From NCBI RefSeq assembly GCF_002150505.1, contig NZ_MSSV01000001.1:124001-188000 (forward strand): 64,000 bases of DNA, in the 5' to 3' direction. Below are positions 8,291-16,584 of this stretch, one piece after another. Under the pieces are notes generated by a model. The model worked only from the letters and a program-made list of their open reading frames with translations. It did no database searches and was not told the origin of the DNA. Position 1 is the first letter of the stretch, and every line of letters starts with the position of its first letter. The DNA is from Algoriphagus ratkowskyi (GTDB lineage Bacteria; Bacteroidota; Bacteroidia; Cytophagales; Cyclobacteriaceae). The position numbers and the translations under genes were made by a program.

Positions 8291-9724
8291 TTATTCTATT
8301 CTGCCATGTTTTCTCAGACCAGTTCCTTCAGAATTAGTTAAGGCATCTCCCATATCAGCTCTACCTTCATCTGCTAGTTGATGCATTTTGGTTAAAATCT
8401 CTGGATTGTTCTCGGAAACATCTGTAGTTTCATTTGGGTCTTTTGACAAGTCAAATAATTGCGGTGTTTCTAGCTCTACCATTTGATATATAACAGGAAT
8501 ACCATCATTGGTTAATTTGGCATCTATAGGGATTGTTCGATACTTGTGTGGGAAAACCAGCTTCCACTGACCATATATCACAGCTTGAAGCTCGTTTCTA
8601 TTGTAATAAGCGAAATATGCTTTATCATCCATTTCTTTACCCTCAAGAAGAGGTAAAATACTTCTTCCATCAACTTTCAACCCAGGTAAGGAGGCGCCTG
8701 TAATCTCTGCCAATGTTGGCAATATATCAATTGTCATAGCTGCTTCGTCTATCACTTTCCCTGCAGGAAAATGTCCTGGCCATACGAATATCCCTGGTTC
8801 CCTAATACCTCCCTCCCAAGATGTTCCCTTTCCTTCTTTCAATCCGCCAGTCAATCCAGCCTGACCGCCATAAGAAAGCCAAGGTCCATTATCTGAAGTG
8901 AAAATAATAATGGTATTCTCGTCCAGTTCCAGCTCTTTTAGCTTTTTTCGCACTTCACCCACAGACCAGTCAATTTCCATCATGACGTCACCATAAAGTC
9001 CTTGCGTTGATTTTCCTTTAAACTTATCAGAAACGAAAAGTGGCACGTGAGGCATACTATGAGCGAAATATAGAAAGAAGGGTTTGTCCTTGCTGTTTTC
9101 TATGAATTTCAGCGCCTCCTCGGTATAATTAGTAGTTAGTTGACTTTGATCATCTAGCGTGTCAATCACAGCAATATTTCTATACAAAGGAAGTGGAGGG
9201 TAATAGTTTTTAGACTCTGGATGATGAGGCCACATATCATTGGAATAGGGAAGTCCATAATATGAATCAAAGCCTTGTTCTGTAGGCAAGAACTCGGGCA
9301 TGTGTCCCAAATGCCACTTGCCTACCATGCCTGTTGCATATCCATCAGATTTGAGCATTTCAGCAATGGTTGTTTCTTCCGGATTTAGTCCATGCTTCGC
9401 AGTATGATCCAACGCTCCAAAAATCTCCAGTCTATTCGCATAAGTACCTGTAAGAAGTGCAGCTCTTGATGCTGAACAAACCGCATGAGGCACATAAAAT
9501 TGTGTGAAACGCACACCATCTGCGGCTAGTTGATCTAAGTTTGGAGTTTTCCATTCTGTGGCTCCGTACACTCCCAGATCGCCATAGCCCATGTCATCAG
9601 CAAAAATCACAACTATATTTGGCTTGGATGTTTTCTTAACTTCCTCAGCTTTTTGGCAGGAAACTAAACAGCTTAGAAGTACGAAAGTGTTAAAAAGGTA
9701 AATGCCACTTTGAGTAATTTTCAT
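8291..9724 (-). CDS. Formylglycine-dependent sulfatase (S1 family), lipoprotein
   Basis: A 477-residue sulfatase predicted to remove sulfate esters from a glycan or small organic sulfate outside the cytoplasm. The N-terminus carries a lipoprotein signal with LVSC (Cys23). The metal site FADDMGYGD is at 41-49. The modification motif is CSASR (83-87) followed by AALLTGTY, a C-x-A-x-R variant of the usual C-x-P-x-R; Cys83 would be converted to formylglycine. Further motifs are MVGKWHLGH, HSMPHVPL and FTSDNGPW. It is the last gene of a minus-strand operon, 14 bp after the haloperoxidase-like gene. The substrate is unknown. The upstream SusC/SusD pair points the opposite way but could serve the same polymer. 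Confidence 0.92.
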   Translation of the reverse strand: MKITQSGIYLFNTFVLLSCLVSCQKAEEVKKTSKPNIVVIFADDMGYGDLGVYGATEWKTPNLDQLAADGVRFTQFYVPHAVCSASRAALLTGTYANRLEIFGALDHTAKHGLNPEETTIAEMLKSDGYATGMVGKWHLGHMPEFLPTEQGFDSYYGLPYSNDMWPHHPESKNYYPPLPLYRNIAVIDTLDDQSQLTTNYTEEALKFIENSKDKPFFLYFAHSMPHVPLFVSDKFKGKSTQGLYGDVMMEIDWSVGEVRKKLKELELDENTIIIFTSDNGPWLSYGGQAGLTGGLKEGKGTSWEGGIREPGIFVWPGHFPAGKVIDEAAMTIDILPTLAEITGASLPGLKVDGRSILPLLEGKEMDDKAYFAYYNRNELQAVIYGQWKLVFPHKYRTIPIDAKLTNDGIPVIYQMVELETPQLFDLSKDPNETTDVSENNPEILTKMHQLADEGRADMGDALTNSEGTGLRKHGRIE

Positions 9725-9738
9725 ATAGTTCTTTAGAT

Positions 9739-11067
9739 TTATTTTTTAACTTTTCCCCAGATCATATCTCCAATTTTTTGACCTTGCTTGACTCCTTCTT
9801 CTATAGAATCTCGGAAATGAATTCCTCCATAAAGTCTCGAAATAGCTGCTTCTTCTGATGCTGATAGAAACGATGTAAAATTTCTTTCGGGAAGCCCAAA
9901 ATAGATTTCTGAACTGTCGATAAAGTCAAAATTGTCGCCGAAATATCCTGTCAAAACAACAGCGGAGGTTCTGCTAATCACAGAGTGACCTGAGGTATAT
10001 TCCGGAAAAGGAGGAGTTTGAAGTAATGGTTTCCATCGCTGATCTATTTTCTGATTGATCACTGTTTCCGGGCGGATTCGATCGGTGTCATATTTAGTTT
10101 TCCAGCAGGAAATAAAAGAATCGTGGAGTGCCATTCCCACTAGCGTATGTACATAGGTGGTCTCAGCAAATGAAAGCTTCGCCTTCTCCGCAGCAATTCC
10201 TGTGATCCCGATCCAATGCCCTCCAGGTGATATTTTCTTCACTCCAATAGCCATATGTCCGGAAAACTCAACTTTGAATGGATTGCAATCCCAGAAGTTG
10301 GCGATTAACTTTCGTTCTTCATTCAGTTCGTTGGTGGTGGTATATACTTCCATCATCTGCGTGTGAAATAAACTTCCTTCCGTCATATCAAATGAAGCCA
10401 TGGGGGCAGCTTCATAGTCTCCCAAATTTTCAATGAAAAATGGTGTGATCGTTTTCCACTCTGGCTCTACTGCGGAGATATATGCCGGTGGCGTTGGGTA
10501 CCAAAAGCCCTCTCCTTGCTGAGGAGTGTAGCGTGTAAGAGTGGAAAGTTGTAAGTATCCGTCTGTTTTTGCTACGTCCATTATTTTAGAAGCCACATCC
10601 GAAGCGAAATCAAGATGAATCTGTAGCGTCTTTTTGTTAATAATTTTAGCTTTCAATGCAGATTCAATCCACTGCGTCTGCCTTTCTTTCAACAGATAGC
10701 CAGAGGGCATAATTGCTTCTCCCACTTTTAGCATCGCATATATTGCAGCAAATTCAGGTGAATTTATTTCAGGACTCTTAAGTGTCCAATTTTGATTAGC
10801 TAAATAGGTTTGACTCAGGATATCCTGGTGATCAAAATTGCCACCAAATTCTTTTGCTATCAGGTAGGGCGCTAAGTTAGCGTAGGCATAGATTCTTGCA
10901 GCAACGGGTGGGCTTGCTACATCGGTTACCATTACTTCGGTAATATGAAAGAGCTCTTCAGCATATAACTTTGGCCAGTTTATTTCTTTTGGCTTCGCAA
11001 AAGAATTCGGAATCATTACGCAAATGAATATTAAAAAAGTGAAGGTTGATTTTGCGAATTGCCTCAT
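9739..11067 (-). CDS. Vanadium-dependent haloperoxidase / PAP2-fold enzyme, exported
   Basis: A 442-residue all-helical protein with a signal peptide (about 1-24, ending NSFA). Three blocks that bind vanadate or phosphate in this superfamily are visible: K...DRIRP (about 320-331), TSGHS (about 360, a variant of PSGH), and SRLYGGIHFRD (about 409-419), which supplies Arg and the axial His. It may oxidise halides or act as an acid phosphatase; sequence alone does not decide. The ATG overlaps the stop of the upstream FG-GAP gene by 4 bp (ATGA), indicating translational coupling. Pairing with an ASPIC/UnbV protein recurs in Bacteroidota, as far as I know, so the two are probably a functional unit. 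Confidence 0.88.
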   Translation of the reverse strand: MRQFAKSTFTFLIFICVMIPNSFAKPKEINWPKLYAEELFHITEVMVTDVASPPVAARIYAYANLAPYLIAKEFGGNFDHQDILSQTYLANQNWTLKSPEINSPEFAAIYAMLKVGEAIMPSGYLLKERQTQWIESALKAKIINKKTLQIHLDFASDVASKIMDVAKTDGYLQLSTLTRYTPQQGEGFWYPTPPAYISAVEPEWKTITPFFIENLGDYEAAPMASFDMTEGSLFHTQMMEVYTTTNELNEERKLIANFWDCNPFKVEFSGHMAIGVKKISPGGHWIGITGIAAEKAKLSFAETTYVHTLVGMALHDSFISCWKTKYDTDRIRPETVINQKIDQRWKPLLQTPPFPEYTSGHSVISRTSAVVLTGYFGDNFDFIDSSEIYFGLPERNFTSFLSASEEAAISRLYGGIHFRDSIEEGVKQGQKIGDMIWGKVKK

Positions 11068-14000
11068 CTGATGGTGTAACTTTGCACTGCCTGCTGATTG
11101 ATTCCAAAAAGGAGTTGAATTCCTTGTTCTGTTTTGATAGGCAAGATAGATTTTATATCTCCTTTGATAGCCAATCCTGCTTCAGCGGGACTAAGCGGAG
11201 TGAAATTTCCACTCCCGTCACCGATTAGCACTAATCCCAGACCAGCGTCCATTAATCCAATTCGGATTCGGGCGTAACTTTGATTGCCTCCCATAATTAA
11301 GTCCATGTTCCCATCTTTATTTAGGTCAATTGGCAAGATGCTAAATATAGGAAATGACTGCGCTAATCTAGGTAGTGGCTTGACAGTGAAATTATTCCCA
11401 TTGTAAATTAAAGCGATTGATTCCAAGGTGTTTGCTTCCAGCACCTGTGCATTTTCTAATTCCTTGGTGGTGAAAAGATCGCTCATTTTTGCCTTCGAAT
11501 ATGAAGCATAATCCGTGAATTTACTTCGCATACTTGCCATTTGATCAAGCAGTTCATCACGGCTTGCGTATGGATACATGCTGTCTCCCACGAAGCATTC
11601 GAGGATTGGATCAATTGATCCATTTTGGTCAAAATCAGCAGAATACAGGCGTAGTGTCTTATTCTCGTTTGCTTCAAATTGAGAGTTTAAACCAAAATTA
11701 CCTGCAATCAAGTCCATATCTCCATCGCCATCCAGGTCAGCTTTTGAAAGTGTATTCCACCATCCAGAAAGTGTCGAACCGAAATATGAGTCTGATTGAT
11801 CTATCAATGCATCGCCTGTGTTGATCAAGGCAGTTATTGACATGTATTCTCCTGCGAGGATAAGGTCCAGCTTGCCATCTGAATTCAAATCCATTAATTC
11901 TGAGGAAGTAATTAGACCGAGTTTCCCTTCATTAGGTAGATAGGTTTTACTCTGATCACTGAAGTTACCTTTACCATCGTTGATCAGCACTTTGCTCTCT
12001 GGGATCATAGGATATCGTCCCGGGATCATTCTTGCTCCAACAAATAAATCCAGCTTCCCATCTCCATCTACATCAAAAGCCTGGGCAGTTCCCGTGCTAA
12101 ATTTGTATGCAGGAAAATTGGCTTGTAAAGTCATTTTGCCTGCACCATCATTCAAATAAAGTCTATCCTGAAGAGATTCATCAGAACCTAAATAATCATG
12201 ATATCCGCCACTTCCTACAAATAAATCTTGGAGCCCATCTCCATTGAAATCCTCGAAAATAGCGACAGCATCGGTGAATTCATTTGAAGATCTATAGCCA
12301 TAATAATCCTTCCAACCTCCGTTTTCGAATGACATGATTTTGCCAGCTTGACCTTTAGATCCGCCAATAAAAACTTCTGAATTTCCATCACCATTTAGAT
12401 CTCCTTGGGACAGCACAGGACTTATGTAACTAGGCATGGTCAGCATCAAAGGCTGACGTTTGAAGTCGTTATATTGATTTGATTGAGCGTTGTATCCCGG
12501 AGCGAAATTAGTTTTTTTCAATAGCGGAGACAGTAGTGGTAATTCCTGAGCGCGATCTATGCTTTCCTTTTCAATGGTGAGGTGCTGATTAGCAGGGATG
12601 TTTTCAAGGAATTGCTGAGAATCATCTGACCATGTAATTTGAATAGAAGACACAGTATATGAATCAGCTAGCCCAAAATGAAGTCTGGGGCTCACGGAAG
12701 ATTGAAAACCTCTGACGGGCTGTATTTCAAGCGTCTGTAATTCCCCGCCAGCTGTTACTTGAACTTTAGCGCCGATTGCAAAAGTATTTGCATTATTGTC
12801 TTTTAGTGACACTTGAATCCAGTTCTTAGTAGGACTTACATTGCGATAAATTGAAGCTTGCTCATTTAGGTTGTTTACCACCAAGTCTAATTTCCCGTCA
12901 TTATCTAAGTCTGCATATGCCACACCGCTGGAAAATCCTTTTTCCTCAAAACCCCAGTCCAATGATCGGTCTTTGAAGTCTAAGTCTCCCAAGTTTTCAA
13001 AAATGTAATTATGAATAGGGGTGGAGGTCATGGTGGTGACCAGATGAAGCGTATCTGCCTTTTCTTTGGCTATTGCTTGTTTGAAATAGTAATCTCCCTT
13101 GTATCTCAGGAAATCTCTATTGGTATAGTCTCGATAGTAACCATTGGAAATAAAAAGATCCTTTTTACCATTATTAGTTGCGTCAAAAAATAAAGCTGAC
13201 CAGCTCCAATCGCTATTAGAAATATTTGCCATTTGACCTACTTCTGAAAACAATCCTTCACCTTGATTAATCTGAAGCATATTTCTCATGCTCTGATGGT
13301 GAAAACCCTCCTTTATCATCAAGGCATACTGTTCGTAATTTTCGGGTCCGTAGAGTAACTTTTGACGTTGATTGTCAGCAGGAAGCATGTCCAAAGTGAA
13401 TACATCAGGTTTACCATCGTTATTGATGTCCGAAATATCAGCACCCATAGAAAAGTGGGAAATATGCTGAAAATATTCTGTCAATCGATCAGTAAAAGTA
13501 CCATCTCCATTGTTGATATAGAGGTAATCAGGTTCTATGTAGTCATTGGTGACGAGGATGTCTGGCCAGCCATCTTGGTTAAGATCTGAAGAAACTATTC
13601 CTAAACCAAAGCCCAATGCCGAGCCTTTAATACCTGCCTGCTCACTGATGTCGACGAATTTTACATTGTCGTTTCTAAAAAGTTTATCACCCGCGTATGG
13701 ATGTCTGGTTTTTTTTGAATCACTAAATTCCAATTCATTTATTACCTGAATATTATGATTGAGTAGATATAGATCAAGGTCTCCATCCTTATCAAAATCA
13801 AAAAATAAACCTTGCGTGCTATTTGAAGGATCAGCTAGTCCATAAGTTTTCGCTTCTTCCTTGAATAAAAAATTACCTTGATTGATCCAAAGTTCATTCT
13901 CTCTGGATTCTGGATTTCCTTTACCAGAATAACAAATATAAATATCTAAAAGGCCATCCCCATTTACGTCGGCCATACTAACGCCTGTAGTCCAAGTGTC

Positions 14001-14348
14001 TTTTCCTGCTACTCCAGCCGATTTGGTTTTATCCTCAAATTTCCAATTACCAAGGTTTCGATATAATTTGTTGGAAGTCATGTTTCCAGTGAAAAAAACA
14101 TCCTCCAAACCGTCATTGTCCAAATCTCCTACAGCTACTCCACCTCCGTTATAGAAATACTCGTAGCGTAGGATATTGTTTTTTTCATCTTCCTTAAGTT
14201 GGTTCTTGAATGAAATCCCAGACTTTTTGGTTGAGACCTTTTCAAACTTTGTCGAAGATTGAGCTAGAAGGAGAATTCCTGCATGAGGTGATAAGAAAGA
14301 TCCTAGAATTAGTGCAATTACTGTTATGGATTTGTTGAGTAAACGCAT
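11064..14348 (-). CDS. FG-GAP/VCBS repeat protein with ASPIC/UnbV domain (CRTAC1-like), exported
   Basis: A 1094-residue exported protein built of many calcium-binding FG-GAP/VCBS repeats, recognisable by DLDNDGLEDVF, DVNGDGLLDIY, DLNQDGWPDIL, DINNDGKPDVF, DLDGDGDMDLI and DLNKDGNMDLI. These should form two beta-propellers. Between them, at about 508-595, lies an ASPIC/UnbV domain with GAKVQV, then PVRGFQSSVSPRLHFGL, then ITWSDD. The signal peptide covers about 1-30. The biochemical role is not known; such proteins often sit beside SusC/SusD and haloperoxidase-fold genes. It starts 14 bp after the regulator gene and overlaps the next gene by 4 bp. Confidence 0.92.
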   Translation of the reverse strand: MRLLNKSITVIALILGSFLSPHAGILLLAQSSTKFEKVSTKKSGISFKNQLKEDEKNNILRYEYFYNGGGVAVGDLDNDGLEDVFFTGNMTSNKLYRNLGNWKFEDKTKSAGVAGKDTWTTGVSMADVNGDGLLDIYICYSGKGNPESRENELWINQGNFLFKEEAKTYGLADPSNSTQGLFFDFDKDGDLDLYLLNHNIQVINELEFSDSKKTRHPYAGDKLFRNDNVKFVDISEQAGIKGSALGFGLGIVSSDLNQDGWPDILVTNDYIEPDYLYINNGDGTFTDRLTEYFQHISHFSMGADISDINNDGKPDVFTLDMLPADNQRQKLLYGPENYEQYALMIKEGFHHQSMRNMLQINQGEGLFSEVGQMANISNSDWSWSALFFDATNNGKKDLFISNGYYRDYTNRDFLRYKGDYYFKQAIAKEKADTLHLVTTMTSTPIHNYIFENLGDLDFKDRSLDWGFEEKGFSSGVAYADLDNDGKLDLVVNNLNEQASIYRNVSPTKNWIQVSLKDNNANTFAIGAKVQVTAGGELQTLEIQPVRGFQSSVSPRLHFGLADSYTVSSIQITWSDDSQQFLENIPANQHLTIEKESIDRAQELPLLSPLLKKTNFAPGYNAQSNQYNDFKRQPLMLTMPSYISPVLSQGDLNGDGNSEVFIGGSKGQAGKIMSFENGGWKDYYGYRSSNEFTDAVAIFEDFNGDGLQDLFVGSGGYHDYLGSDESLQDRLYLNDGAGKMTLQANFPAYKFSTGTAQAFDVDGDGKLDLFVGARMIPGRYPMIPESKVLINDGKGNFSDQSKTYLPNEGKLGLITSSELMDLNSDGKLDLILAGEYMSITALINTGDALIDQSDSYFGSTLSGWWNTLSKADLDGDGDMDLIAGNFGLNSQFEANENKTLRLYSADFDQNGSIDPILECFVGDSMYPYASRDELLDQMASMRSKFTDYASYSKAKMSDLFTTKELENAQVLEANTLESIALIYNGNNFTVKPLPRLAQSFPIFSILPIDLNKDGNMDLIMGGNQSYARIRIGLMDAGLGLVLIGDGSGNFTPLSPAEAGLAIKGDIKSILPIKTEQGIQLLFGINQQAVQSYTIR

Positions 14349-14362
14349 GAGTTTATCGTGCT

Positions 14363-15610
14363 TTAGCCCAATCGGCTGATTATATCTTCAAAGAGCATTT
14401 CATTTACCACAGCAACTCCACCCAAAAGACCAACATCCTCACCTAATTGATAAAGTACTAGTTTGGATTTCTCTCGCGATTTGGCCATGCTGTAGATGTT
14501 CAATGCTTGTTGGATAGGGGTGATCAAATATTGATTGGCCTCAGCCACAGATCCACCAATGATTATTAACTCTGGATTTAGCACCTGAATAAGCATAGAG
14601 ATACCTCTTCCGAGATCTAAGCCAGCTTCCGAAAGAATAGTAATAGCTCGCTGATCACCAGCCAAAGCCGCTTCTACCACAAGATTTGGCGCTATACCTC
14701 CTTCAAGGTTTCGAGCCATTCTTGCCAGTATACTGTCTTTGTCTAGTTTAATGGCAGCTTCAGCCATTTTCACAATCGCGGTACCTGATGCCACAGCTTC
14801 TAAGCAACCTTTTTTCCCGCAGATACAGGTAACATCTCTGGATTCGAAAATCGGTGAGTGACTAAATTCGCCCGCAAAACCTGAGGCTCCTTGGTACAGT
14901 TTCCCGTCAATGATGATTCCTAGTCCAATTCCCCATCCGATAAAAAGGCCTAGTACATTTTTATAATTATGATCAGTAGCGAATTTAAATTCTGCTAAGG
15001 TCATAGCTCGCGCATCATTCTCCAAGAATATTTTTTTGGAAAATCTGGCTTCTAAATTTTCAAGAAGCGTGTTTTTGCCAAACCTTAGGTAGGTGTAATT
15101 AACTCCACCAATAGAGTCTGTCAATCCAGGCATGGAAAAGCCAATAGCGATAACTTTATTCGGAGGGATCCCTGTTTTAAGCAGATATGTTTCTATCAGC
15201 TCACAGATCTGATCGAAGGTTTCCTTTTCGTTGTCTAAATTAATTCTATGACTTTCCTTTTCAGAAACAACGCTGTGAGTACATGAGTATAGCGCAAGAT
15301 TTATGTTGAACTTAGACAGATCTACTGACAATACATAGAATGCATCTGGTGCCAATCTATATAGGTCTGGTTTACGTCCTCCTTGTGACTCTGCACGTCC
15401 TTGCTTGATTACTTCTCCACTTGTGATTAGGTCATTCAGCAAAGCATTTACGGTGGGTAAGGATATTCCGACTTCCGCACAAATCTCGCTTGCAGTATTT
15501 GCTCCTTTAGTATAAAGGTTCTTAATAATCTTAATTTTGTTGAGGTAGCTTTTTATTTCTACTACTCCATCCATTTTAGCGATTACTTCCTGAGGGTTTA
15601 TTAAATGCAT
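14363..15610 (-). CDS. ROK-family transcriptional regulator (NagC/XylR type)
   Basis: A 415-residue sugar-responsive repressor. A winged helix-turn-helix occupies about 25-88 (ASEICAEVGISLPTVNALLND). The ROK sensor follows from about 90, with GFSMPG, LENDARAM, GWGIGLGIIIDGKL and the zinc motif CICGKKGC (262-269). As it is the first gene of the operon with the FG-GAP, haloperoxidase-like and sulfatase genes, it probably controls that operon and itself in response to a sugar. A 13-bp odd palindrome 19-31 bp upstream of the start is a candidate site. An internal Met13 is an alternative start. Confidence 0.9.
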   Translation of the reverse strand: MHLINPQEVIAKMDGVVEIKSYLNKIKIIKNLYTKGANTASEICAEVGISLPTVNALLNDLITSGEVIKQGRAESQGGRKPDLYRLAPDAFYVLSVDLSKFNINLALYSCTHSVVSEKESHRINLDNEKETFDQICELIETYLLKTGIPPNKVIAIGFSMPGLTDSIGGVNYTYLRFGKNTLLENLEARFSKKIFLENDARAMTLAEFKFATDHNYKNVLGLFIGWGIGLGIIIDGKLYQGASGFAGEFSHSPIFESRDVTCICGKKGCLEAVASGTAIVKMAEAAIKLDKDSILARMARNLEGGIAPNLVVEAALAGDQRAITILSEAGLDLGRGISMLIQVLNPELIIIGGSVAEANQYLITPIQQALNIYSMAKSREKSKLVLYQLGEDVGLLGGVAVVNEMLFEDIISRLG

Positions 15611-15628
15611 AGGTTTAAGTTATTCCTG

Positions 15629-15641
15629 AATTACGGTAATT
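15629..15641. promoter_or_regulatory. Palindrome upstream of the ROK regulator, candidate autoregulatory operator
   Basis: AATTACGGTAATT has perfect 6-bp arms around a central G. It lies 19 bp upstream of the regulator start in the 219-bp divergent region shared with the cupin gene at 15830. That placement suits an operator for the neighbouring ROK repressor. Binding is inference. Confidence 0.35.
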
Positions 15642-15798
15642 TTTGATTTTCAAAAAAATACTTTTTTAAAAAAATAAGATAACATCGATTTTATTTGTTG
15701 CAATTTTATAGAATTCTTATCATGAGTGGTGTTATTTTCTAGAAAAGATTCCAAATGTAAGTAAAGTGTAGAGGATTATTTTTTTAGAATGATTTAAT

Positions 15799-15806
15799 TA
15801 TTTTTG
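15799..15806 (+). promoter_or_regulatory. Candidate -7 element for the cupin gene
   Basis: TATTTTTG matches the Bacteroidota -7 consensus TAnnTTTG, 23 bp upstream of the ATG at 15830. No clear TTG is found at the expected -33 distance. Confidence 0.3.
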
Positions 15807-15829
15807 AGAATTATATTTTAATTAAAATT

Positions 15830-16351
15830 ATGGATGTGATAGATATCAATAGTGGTCTAGGTAAAGAGGACGTTTTTACAAGAGCAGAAGACTTTTTGAC
15901 AGAAAAAGGATTTAGAATCTCAAAAGTTGATCAAACAAGACCATGGGGTGGTTTTTTTGTCTTAGATGAAAGTCAGATTCGTGAATTCAGCGCTATGTTT
16001 TTTTCTGACATTGTACTTTCAGAAGAGCAGCTAAAGCAGAAATTGAGTCCCAAATTCTTGTTGGTAGCTCCTGGAGCCCGCCTTTCTTGGCAGTATCACT
16101 TTCGTAGAGCCGAACTTTGGAAACTCATCAATGGTGAGGCTGGAATTGTTCGAAGCGAAACTGATGAGCAAGGTCAATTAAAGAAGATGGAACTTAGTGA
16201 GACTGTTTCTCTGAAGCAAGGTGAACGCCACAGATTAGTTGGCTTGGATAAGTGGGGGATAGTAGCAGAAATATGGATGCACGTAGATCCTGACCACCCA
16301 TCTAATGAAGATGATATTGTGAGGCTAGAGGATGATTATTCTAGAAAATAA
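15830..16351 (+). CDS. Cupin protein related to type II mannose-6-phosphate isomerase
   Basis: A 173-residue cytoplasmic cupin. The TRPWGGFFVLDE opening, then PGARLSWQYHFRRAELWKL and KQGERHRLVGLDKWG, resemble the C-terminal metal-binding cupin of type II phosphomannose isomerases, where His and Glu residues hold the metal. It is much shorter than the bifunctional isomerase/guanylyltransferase and has no nucleotidyltransferase part. Bacteroidota genomes often annotate such proteins as phosphoheptose or mannose-6-phosphate isomerase, but the reaction is unproven. It diverges from the ROK-regulator operon. The stop codon is already part of the terminator stem. Confidence 0.75.
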   Translation: MDVIDINSGLGKEDVFTRAEDFLTEKGFRISKVDQTRPWGGFFVLDESQIREFSAMFFSDIVLSEEQLKQKLSPKFLLVAPGARLSWQYHFRRAELWKLINGEAGIVRSETDEQGQLKKMELSETVSLKQGERHRLVGLDKWGIVAEIWMHVDPDHPSNEDDIVRLEDDYSRK

Positions 16352-16383
16352 AAATAAGCTCGGGATAATCCCGAGCTTATTTT
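16351..16383. terminator. Bidirectional intrinsic terminator
   Basis: A 15-bp perfect stem (16351-16365 with 16369-16383, core AAGCTCGGGA / TCCCGAGCTT) has a 3-nt loop, with A-rich sequence on the left and T-rich on the right. It can end both the plus-strand cupin gene and the minus-strand Lacal_2735/MORN transcripts. Confidence 0.88.
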
Positions 16384-16545
16384 TTATAATAATTCTATCT
16401 TTTTTGCTATTTCTTCCGCTTCGGTAGCTAGTCGATCTGATTCTTTTCTGTTCACTTGCGATGCTTTGTGAGCCTCAGCTAGTTTTTTAGTATAGGCTTC
16501 CTGCAGCTTTTCTTTTTCTGATTTCTTGTTGAATAATCCAAACAT
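16384..16545 (-). CDS. Lacal_2735-family small protein (53 aa)
   Basis: ATG at 16543-16545 opens a 53-codon frame beginning MFGLFNKKSEKEKLQEAY and ending AKKIELL, with TAA at 16384-16386. The MFGLF(N/K)KKSEKEKLQ opening and the central AHKASQVNRKESD segment match the Lacal_2735 family, a Bacteroidota-specific group of short, charged, probably helical cytoplasmic proteins of unknown function. It follows the MORN-repeat gene after 39 bp and ends in the bidirectional terminator, so it may be co-transcribed. Confidence 0.82.
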   Translation of the reverse strand: MFGLFNKKSEKEKLQEAYTKKLAEAHKASQVNRKESDRLATEAEEIAKKIELL

Positions 16546-16584
16546 AGGGTCTTTTCTAAGTAAACAGGGTGATGGTCTAAAATG

